From: Chlamydomonas sphaeroides
Taxonomy: Eukaryota; Chlorophyta; Chlorophyceae; Chlamydomonadales; Chlamydomonadaceae
Reading direction: 5' to 3'
Assembly (NCBI GenBank): GCA_001662425.1
Contig: BDDC01000515.1
Span: 2,384 to 53,345, forward strand
DNA length: 50,962 bases
Within the stretch, counting starts at the first letter, position 1; each line of letters opens with the position of its first letter. This document shows positions 43,938 to 50,962 of the stretch, in pieces. The notes under the pieces are model-generated. The model saw only the letters and a program-made list of their open reading frames with translations, did not search any database and was not told the origin of the DNA. The position numbers were made by a program, and so were the translations under genes.

Positions 43938-45474
43938 GGCCGCACCGCCGCAGTGGCACAGCGGCCCGGCCGGGAGTGCAGCCCTGGGCTGGGGCGCGCA
44001 TGCGGCCCGGGGCGGCTGCGTCTATTGCACGGTTCATGGCGCCTGCATGCGCGGCGCGGCAAGGGTTGCCGCGGCTGCAGCTGATGTGGGGGCGCGCGGC
44101 AGGGCAGTGCGGTGGCGCACGGACTGCAGCAGGGGCAGGTTGGGGTGCTGACGCAGCGCCAGGCGGTTGCGGTGGGCTTGGTACCTGTAGCAGCAGGCTG
44201 TGTGGCTGTGGAAGGGGCCTGTCACCGGGGACGGGGCGCCCTGCGGGGTTTCCAGCACCATAATTGAAGTCACGAGCGCTCCGCGGGTAGGACACGCGCG
44301 GCAGCCCACTGGCTGACCGGTTGCACAGTTGCTTGCGGGCGGACCACGCATGTAAGCACGGCGGAGGCGCTCGACCAGCCAGCACGAACTTGGAAATAGA
44401 GGCCGAATGCGTGCACGGGGCCTACGGCCGTCCGGTGCTGGGCTCAGGGGCCCCTACCGGCTGACTTTGGTGCGCGGGGTACCGGTAGCGGCAAGGGCGC
44501 ACCCACGCACTTGGCACCCTGCTTGGCACTCATCACTGACAAAAGTCAAAGGGGGCCAGGGGGTGAGCAAAGTGAGGACACCGGGTTAAGTGGTCCCAGC
44601 TCTCAGGCAGGCACGGTTGATGCGGGTCAGCGGAGGATCCGAGCCCTGGGTACTGGGTCCGGGGCTCCGGGCCCGGGCCCGGGCGGGCCCAAAGGCCGTA
44701 CCCAGGGCAAGGCGGAGAGCCGGCGGAGGCGTGTGGAGATGCAACCACCGGTCGCCAACCGGTGCTACCAACGTACTACGTGCCAGCGACTGCGCGCCCA
44801 GACACGGAACGCGACCATCTGGTGATGGCACCCCCCCCCCCTTGTAGCGGTAGCCCAGGCGGCCTTCTGCGGCAGTCAAAAAGTCAGTGGCAGGGGCTCA
44901 ACATGCAGTGTTACGCGCCAGCGCAAGAAGCCATTGGGTTGTTGGGAGATGGACAGCTAGGGGAGACGTGGCTCGAGGTAGGAAGGGTAGCTGAAGGACC
45001 GAACCGAGGGCTTTGCCAAGCTCAGGAGCAGGGGAGAGTCTCCCCTGCTGAGGAGGTCCAGGGGCAGTGCCGGAGCCTGCCCAATCCCGGCTGAGCGTCC
45101 GAGGCGTGTGGAAGAGCAATCGTCGCGGCGCCAGCCTAGGCCCAAAGGTCACATGCCTTGCGCTGCCCGGGGCCGGGGGGACATGCGGACATGCTCCGGG
45201 ACGTTGGCGGGTGCAGCGCAAGGGCGACGAGCGACTGGGTCAAACATTGCAGCGACAGGCTACTTGTGTGCGTTCATATTCGTGGCGCTTGGGAACGAGG
45301 TATGGCGCAATCCAGGGTTCGACCCGGTCGCGGCATCAGCACACTTGCTGGCGTCAGCTCCTGCTGGTCAGCATCAGTACCAAGAATTCTCGCAATCTTC
45401 ACCCATAGCACTACAGCATAGTACATCAGGAACACCCTTCTACCTTGTTCGGACCTTGAAACACGTTTTCCAAA
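43938..45474. other. Intergenic region between Elongin C and the ACT-repeat gene
   Basis: 1.5 kb containing the Elongin C 3' flank and the promoter side of the next gene. It has a very GC-rich inverted stretch near 44660-44690, with GGGCCCGGGCCCGGGCGG, and a poly-C run near 44829-44842. No protein family motif or RNA gene was recognised on either strand. Confidence 0.5.
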
Positions 45475-47444
45475 ATGGCCGCTCTTCTTGGTGCTTCGTC
45501 GCGCGTGGCCGTGCGCCCTTGCGCCCAATCTGAATCAACATGCCCCGCTGTGCGCCCGATTATGGTCTCCAGGAAGCCTGCTGTCGCAAGGTCGGTTGGG
45601 TTGGGATCGTCGCTTGCGGTCGCCGAAAGTGCCTCAAAACGTGTTCGCCCCGCAGGCTGGCCCCCACTTGCGCCCCGGTTGCAGTTCAGGCTCCGCGTGG
45701 CTTCATGGTCTGCCGGTGCGTGAGCTTGCCGGAGGGGTACGCGGCCGCATGGCCTCACTGTGCATGCTGGTATTTTGTCTCAGGGCTGGCGCGACCATGG
45801 CCGGGCCGATGCCGTCGGTAAAGATTGATAACGTGTCAGACGCATTCGCCACGGTGCTTACTGTGGAGTTCCAGGAGAAGCAGACAAGCGAGCTGCTGGA
45901 TGCGGTAAGCGTTCACCAGCAGGGCTGCTGTCCCTGCTGTGCCGAGCTGACCCGCATGTGGTAAACTTGCAGATCACCACCCTGAAGAACCTGGGCCTCA
46001 ACATCCGCCGCGCGAAGGTGCCAGGGTTTTGTGCCGCCAGGGTGTCTGCCCCTCCTCAGCCGCGCCCTTCCCGCTTCGCCCGCTGACGTCCTCCTTACGC
46101 CACACACTACTGTGCCTGCCCAGGTTGCCGCCGCGGGCGCTGGCGCAACAACCTTCTTTATCACGGACGCTGACACCAGCGAGAAGATTGTTAAGAGCGC
46201 CCGCCTGGAGGACATCCGCATGACGGTCCTCAACTCCCTCATCGCCAAGTTCCCGGTGCGTAATTCTGGGCAGCTCCCCATTCTAAGCCCTCTGCAGGGC
46301 CCCCTACACAATGCCAGCACCGGGCACCCCACTTTGAGGCCCCGCCCGCGTGTAACGCTCCTCCCTCCTCCCAACCCCTGGGCTGTGTGCCATCGCAGGA
46401 GGTCGCCGAGGCCCGGGCCGCCGCCGGCAACACGTCGGACAGCGAGCCGGGCAAGGCGCTGGGCGCGCGCCGCAAGGTGGTGCAGACCACGATCGACGTG
46501 TCGGAGGCCTCGAACGGCTCCTGCTCGGTGCTCAAGATTACCACCAACGACCGCCCCGGCCTTCTGGTGCGGAGCGGGACGGCGTGCGGCTTGGCAGAGG
46601 CTGCCTGGCACCCCGAGCCAGCAGCTTAGGACCAGGCAGCAAGTGCCTCGGCATGGGGCCTTGTCCGCAAGTGCGCGGCGGGCGTGCGAAGCGGTGCCAT
46701 CTCAGCTAGGCACGCTGCACGCTGTGCTTTGGAAACCCCTCGGCTAGAGGCCATGCGACTGTCGCTTGCCGATGTCTCGGCTCTGACCGCAAACTTTTGC
46801 CCCTGGCTTTGCCCCTTGCCCGCTTGGGTGTACCCAAGGTCGACATTGTCCGCGTGCTCAAGGTGGGGCTGGGCCCTGCAGTGCGGGATGGTCTGTGCCC
46901 TGCCAGGCTGTCCCGCCAGCTTCCCCGTGCAGCCATGGGCCAACAACGCCGCCAGCGCCCTCGAGTAGCTCGGCCGACACGCTCACGCGGCCTTGCGCCC
47001 CTGCCCTCCCCATGCAACCCCACCAGGACATCAACCTTAACGTGGTGTCCGCGGAGATCGACACGGAGGGCACCCTGGCCAAGGACGAGCTGTTCATTAC
47101 CTACCACGGGGAACCGCTCACCACGCCCATGGTGCGGGCCAGGGCTTGGGACCAGGAGAGCATGTGCCAGGAGGGTAGCCCCCGCGGGCCTACAGGCGAT
47201 GGCACGGGGGGCCCGGTGTGGCGGGGGGCCGCTGCCGCAACGCGTGCTGCAAGTGCCGGGTCAGAGGGCGCGCCGCACGCAGGGTGCCTACCCGGCATCC
47301 GCCTGGGCCGGTGCGGCTGCGCTGCCGCTTCTGCGCCGTGACTGTGTGATGCGCCGCCTCCCCCTGGTGCAGGTGACCCTGGTGACCAACGCCCTGCAGT
47401 ACTACCTCAGCCTGGCGGAGGTGGCCACGGAGGAGAGCTACTAA
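45475..47444 (+). CDS. ACT-repeat protein of the ACR11/ACR12 type, probably plastid-targeted
   Basis: Eight exons: 45475-45707, 45784-45904, 45973-46017, 46124-46255, 46399-46566, 46839-46862, 47027-47131 and 47373-47444, giving about 299 residues. Residues 1-80 are Ala/Ser/Arg/Val-rich, as in a chloroplast transit peptide. The first ACT-like unit runs from VKIDNVSDAFATVLTVEFQE through TLKNLGLNIRRAK to FFITDADTSEKI. The second runs from VLKITTNDRPGLLVDIVRVL through DINLNVVSAEIDTEG to KDELFITYHGEPL. Family members sense amino acids, and ACR11 is reported to act on plastid glutamine synthetase; that role here is inference. All junctions keep phase, but the exon 1 donor (GT at 45708) is weak. 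A stronger GTGCGTGAG at 45715 would break the frame, so the exact end of the transit region is uncertain. Confidence 0.85.
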
Positions 47445-49440
47445 GCGGCAGCGAGAGCCACGGCGGCAGCGGCGGGAGGGCGATGCGCGCTGGCTACAGG
47501 GCGGCGGCAGCGGCAGCGCCTGGCCCGACCTGGCGGCGGGAGCTCGCCGCATGGCGACGGAGGGGTATGGGGTTGGGTTGCGAATGTGCAGGGCAGGGGG
47601 TTTGTGTCATCAGCTTGAGGCTGAGTGCTGCGGCACGGGCCGGTGGGTAGCGGTGTGTGGGACTTGAGGGAAGGTCCCGCTGCAGGCGGAGACTGCTCTT
47701 GAGAGCGCGCGTAGGATGCGTGGCAACGGGCCACCAGGGCGGGCGGCGCTGAACGATGTGGGTCGAGGCCATGGGCGCCCGCCAGGCAGGGTGCCGCCGG
47801 GCGTCCGGCGGCAGGTCCTTGCTACGGCGTCCTGGGGCTTCGTGGCCGTGGCACTGCCGCGTGGCCAGCGAGCGGCGCGGCTACGCCTCACGTGACTTGG
47901 CCGCGCCGCAACCCAACAAATCGAGTCGCGGATGTCGACACGCGTTAGGGCGTTGTGACCAAATCCTTGACGCCAGCCTTGCTGGTCTGACAGCGTCGGG
48001 CGCGCAGGGAGCGTGGCCTGCGCGGGTCGCTGCTGGTATGCTGGCGGCGATGGGCGCGTATTGCGCCCTCGTCGTGCATGTTCGCCTTGTCCTTGTGTGT
48101 GGCCGTGTCCGCTTGGCCGGGCTGGTGCATTCATCTTCGCTAGTAGCCGCTTGATCGCAGACTGTGCGTGTTGTGTCTTGTCGGAGCGCGGGCCTGCGGC
48201 ACCGGGTGTCCTACATAGCAGCTGAGGCGGGCAGGCATGTATTGTTGATGCCAGCGGGGCCCCTTGCAGTCTCAAGCCTCCTCGCGACATTGGCTTGGCT
48301 GCATTGCACAGCGGCGCTACGACTGTTACACGCGCCACCTGTCGACCTGCAGCCAGGCCGTTCTGGCGGAACTGGAGACCCTCTCATGATGCAAACGCTG
48401 CAACGTCCTGCGCGAACACATGAGACACCTCACGACACGCCGTCCGCCGAGCACCACGCTGCCATGCGCTGCCTGGTCGACCCCCTGGGACACCCATGGG
48501 CGTCAGGATGCGGTGCCCTCGCTCCGGAAGTTCCCTCGCTGCCCGCTCTGCCATCAAGCATGCCCCATGCGCGGACACAGCTCGCACCCCAGCGACCGCC
48601 GCCGCAACCCGCAGGGCGGTGCACCCCTGCCCTGAGCCCACTGGGCCTGCCTTGGGCTGCGTGTGACGGATTGACGCAGTCCCCGGCAGCGCCGCCGCTG
48701 CCCGCCCTCGCGGGCACCCACACACGACACACACGACCGCGCATTTGCGCGTGCCACCCGTCCGCCCCACAGCTGCAGCAGCGCCCCGCCCTCCAGCACG
48801 GCCACGCGGAGAGCAGAGCTGCAGACCCCACCAACACGCCGGCCCCGCACCCAGTGCACGGCACAACTGACAGCCGCCCACGCGCCGCTGCAACGGCTGC
48901 AGGCCCGGTCAGAGAGCGCCTCCGCCCTGCCCTACCCTGCCGGGCACCACAGCATTCCTGCGCTCCCGGCGCTTGCCGTGTCACGTTCCAACATCCAATC
49001 CCCCTACCCCACGTGCTCGCCGGCCCGGCCCCAGCCTTTCCAGCACGATGCCTGCTGCGGCCCCCAACGTGTCGGCCCCCGCAAGCGCAGTGCTACTTTG
49101 CTATCTACGTCGCTGCTAGCCAGGCTTGCCCTGGCGCCGATGAAACCCCGCTGCGCCCCCGTGCCGCTGCGTGGGATTATGTTCAGTGCGGTGGTGGCTC
49201 TACCCACTCTCTGTCGGCACATTCGTGCCTCCCTGCCCGGGTTCCAGTTCGCCCGCTGCGTTGCGGCTTTCCTGCATCCACCCCCAGCCCTGCTTCCCCG
49301 CTGGGTCGGCCCGCGGCCCCAACATGCCGACAACAGCGCCATCCCTGCCCTTGCTCATCCTGTCCGTTTGCAATGCCATGCAGCTGCGCCGCTCTCCGCT
49401 GTGTCCCTGACCCTCACCCAGCCCTCCCCGCCGTCCCCCG
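47445..49440. other. Convergent intergenic region
   Basis: 2 kb between the stops of the ACT-repeat gene (+) and ALG11 (-). It should contain both 3' UTRs. Long open frames exist on both strands because of high GC, but their translations are low-complexity Ala/Pro/Arg without family motifs. No gene is supported. Confidence 0.5.
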
Positions 49441-50691
49441 CTACGGCGGCAGCAGCGGCGCCACGGCCGACGTGAAGTCCGCCATGAAGCGCTCGGTGCT
49501 GAAGTGCGCCGCCTGCCGCTGCGCCGCCGCAGCCATGCGCAGCCGCTCGCGCTGCTCCATGCCCAGCAGCCGCGATATGGCCTCGGCGTACTCCTCCAGC
49601 GTCGTTGCCAGGAAGCCCGTGGGCTGCTCCTCGCCATCGTCGCCCACCAGGGGCAGCACGATGTCCTGCTTGGGGCCGGCTGCATGGGCGGGGGTTTAAG
49701 GGGAAGAGGAGGAGGGGGAAGGGAGAAGGTCATTGGGGCCAGAGGGTGTCGGGTGGGCTGCCGAACCCTGCGTGCTCAGCAGCAGCGGCAGCAGCAGAGA
49801 GGGGTGGCCAAGGCCCGCGCCGCGCACCCGAGTTGTGGGCGATGGGCACTACGCCCGCCGCCATGTACTCGACGACGCTGATGCCGAAGTGCTCGTCCGT
49901 CATGGTGTGCAGCCCGCCCACGGCGCCGCCCAGCAGCTGCTTGAGCTGCGAGAAGGGCGCGTTGGTGATCTGCGCCGCCAGGGCCGGGGAGGGCGCAGGG
50001 CGCAGGGCGCAGGGGCGAGGCAGCATCCGACCGGCCGTCATGGGCTGGGCATGGGGCGGCCGGGCAGGACGGCCGGGCAGGCGCTGCCCCGGGCCGCTCG
50101 GCTGCTCCCCTCTGGGCGGGGGGCGCCAAGTCCCGCTCCGCCAGCCCGGCCCCTCCGCGCCCCCCCCTCCGCCCCCCGTGCGGCGCCACGCACCCACTCC
50201 ACGCTGCCCGCCACCCCCAGCTCCTCCGCGTACGCCTGCAGCGCCGCCAGCCGCCGCTGGTCGTCCTCGTGCCGCACGCCGCCCACACACACCAGCCGCG
50301 CCTCGCGCACCGCCTGGCCCTGCGGGGGCGTGGGTGGGGGCACGCAGGAAGGAGGCGGGCAGGGGCGGCAGCTCTAGGTCAGCCACCTGGCCAGCCATAA
50401 CGGTGTCTCAGCGCTCCTCGGCGGCGCGTTCTGCTTGCCCTGAGCTCCCGACCCACGTCCTGATCTGTGTTCCCTTCCGCGCCGCTTTCCGCGCCGTCAC
50501 CCCGCCCGCCCCCGCCCGCTTCTCGCCTGCAGGTTGTGCCCCGCCGCCCGCTTGGCCGCCGCCAGCGCCGCCAGCTGCAGGCGGTGGTTCTTCTCCGGCC
50601 GGAACTGCGCCACCGACACCAGGTAGAGGCGCTTGAGGGGGCGGTCCAGCGGCAGCGACCGCAGCTCCGTGGTGTCCACGGGGGGGTACAC
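49441..50691 (-). CDS. ALG11: ALG11 alpha-1,2-mannosyltransferase, C-terminal part
   Basis: Four minus-strand exons are in the window: 50691-50527, 50319-50194, 49969-49828 and 49679-49441. They encode the last 223 residues. The N-terminal half lies beyond the window edge. ALG11 adds the fourth and fifth mannoses to the dolichol-linked oligosaccharide on the cytosolic face of the ER. It is a GT-B enzyme of family GT4. Visible motifs are VYPPVDTTEL, VSVAQFRPEKNH, LVCVGGVRHEDDQRR, and HTMTDEHFGISVVEYMAAG, which holds the E-x7-E signature. Then come VPIAHNS, AGPKQDIV and GFLATTLEEYAEAI. Usual ALG11 proteins have HTMWNEHFGIGVVE, so Thr-Asp for Trp-Asn is a small difference. The intron 50320-50526 starts with GC after CAG, because no GT donor gives the needed phase. 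Confidence 0.88.
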
Positions 50692-50930
50692 CTGGGGGCG
50701 GTGGGTGGGTGGGGTTGGCAGTGGAGGGGGCGCCAAGTGGTGAGGGGTGCATTGCTTGAGTGGTGAAGTGGAAAGGCCCGCGCGTGCGGAGGGCCGGACA
50801 TGGGCGCTGCACGGGCAGGCGCCACAAGGCGCGGGTGATCTCCTCTTCCTGCCATCCCGAGCCCTACCTCCGCCCGGAGCCCTCCTTCCCTGCCCGCCTC
50901 TCCCCCGCCCCTTCTCTCCCCCGCCCCTCC
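50692..50930. other. Upstream intron portion of ALG11
   Basis: The sequence before the acceptor at 50691 has no exon-like segment joining in phase. It is probably an ALG11 intron running to the window edge. Confidence 0.4.

Positions 50931-50962
<32 letters not shown>
50930..50962. repeat. Poly-C run at the window end
   Basis: About 33 consecutive C bases close the window. This may be a real homopolymer or a sequencing or assembly edge. Confidence 0.8.

Noticed and set aside
45305..45330. GGTTCGACCC resembling a tRNA T-loop
   Set aside because: Flanking bases do not form a T stem, and no acceptor or D arm could be paired around it.
48164..49699. A 511-codon open frame on the plus strand
   Set aside because: Ala/Pro/His-rich translation without family motifs, in very GC-rich DNA where stops are rare. 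Its right part is antisense to the final ALG11 exon.

Overview
This window looks like nuclear DNA of a GC-rich green alga (Chlorophyta). The genes are split by many short GT-AG introns, plus a few GC-AG introns. They encode eukaryotic proteins: kinesin, Elongin C, COX11, BAX inhibitor-1, ALG11, DJ-1 and a RIX1/PELP1-like ribosome factor. A plastid-type ACT-repeat protein and a SAND-domain gene of the volvocine RegA-like (VARL) type point to a chlorophyte. TGTAA, the usual green-algal poly(A) signal, follows several genes. I cannot name the species.

Layout, left to right. 1-1197: no gene seen. 1198-4288 (-): VARL/SAND regulator. 4289-6933: long intergenic stretch. 6934-10984 (-): RIX1/PELP1-like pre-rRNA processing protein. 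11407-19037, 19459-23803 and 24473-26557 (all +): three tandem paralogues that share an acidic F-I-(D/N)-D block and a C-terminal CCHC zinc knuckle; the first two also carry a DUF4211-type region. 27097-29012 (-): DJ-1/PARK7. 29304-37848 (-): large kinesin-12-like motor protein with a long insertion inside the motor. 38364-40434 (+): COX11. 40875-42653 (-): BAX inhibitor-1. 43096-43937 (+): Elongin C. 45475-47444 (+): ACT-repeat protein of the ACR11/12 type. 49441-50691 (-): C-terminal part of ALG11, whose start lies outside the window. The window ends in a poly-C run.

Exon structures were built by hand. Every exon junction given keeps the reading phase, and most conserved motifs run smoothly across junctions; places where the junction is uncertain are stated. 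Most neighbours are unrelated housekeeping genes, arranged divergently or convergently with gaps of 0.3-0.5 kb in the compact part.

The most unusual content is the tandem DUF4211/zinc-knuckle family, which is diverging quickly and has one intronless, domain-stripped member. Next are the kinesin with two SxIP motifs inside its motor insertion, the RegA-like SAND gene, and two places where a tandem duplication has copied an exon edge together with its splice site. Minisatellites fill several introns of the zinc-knuckle genes.
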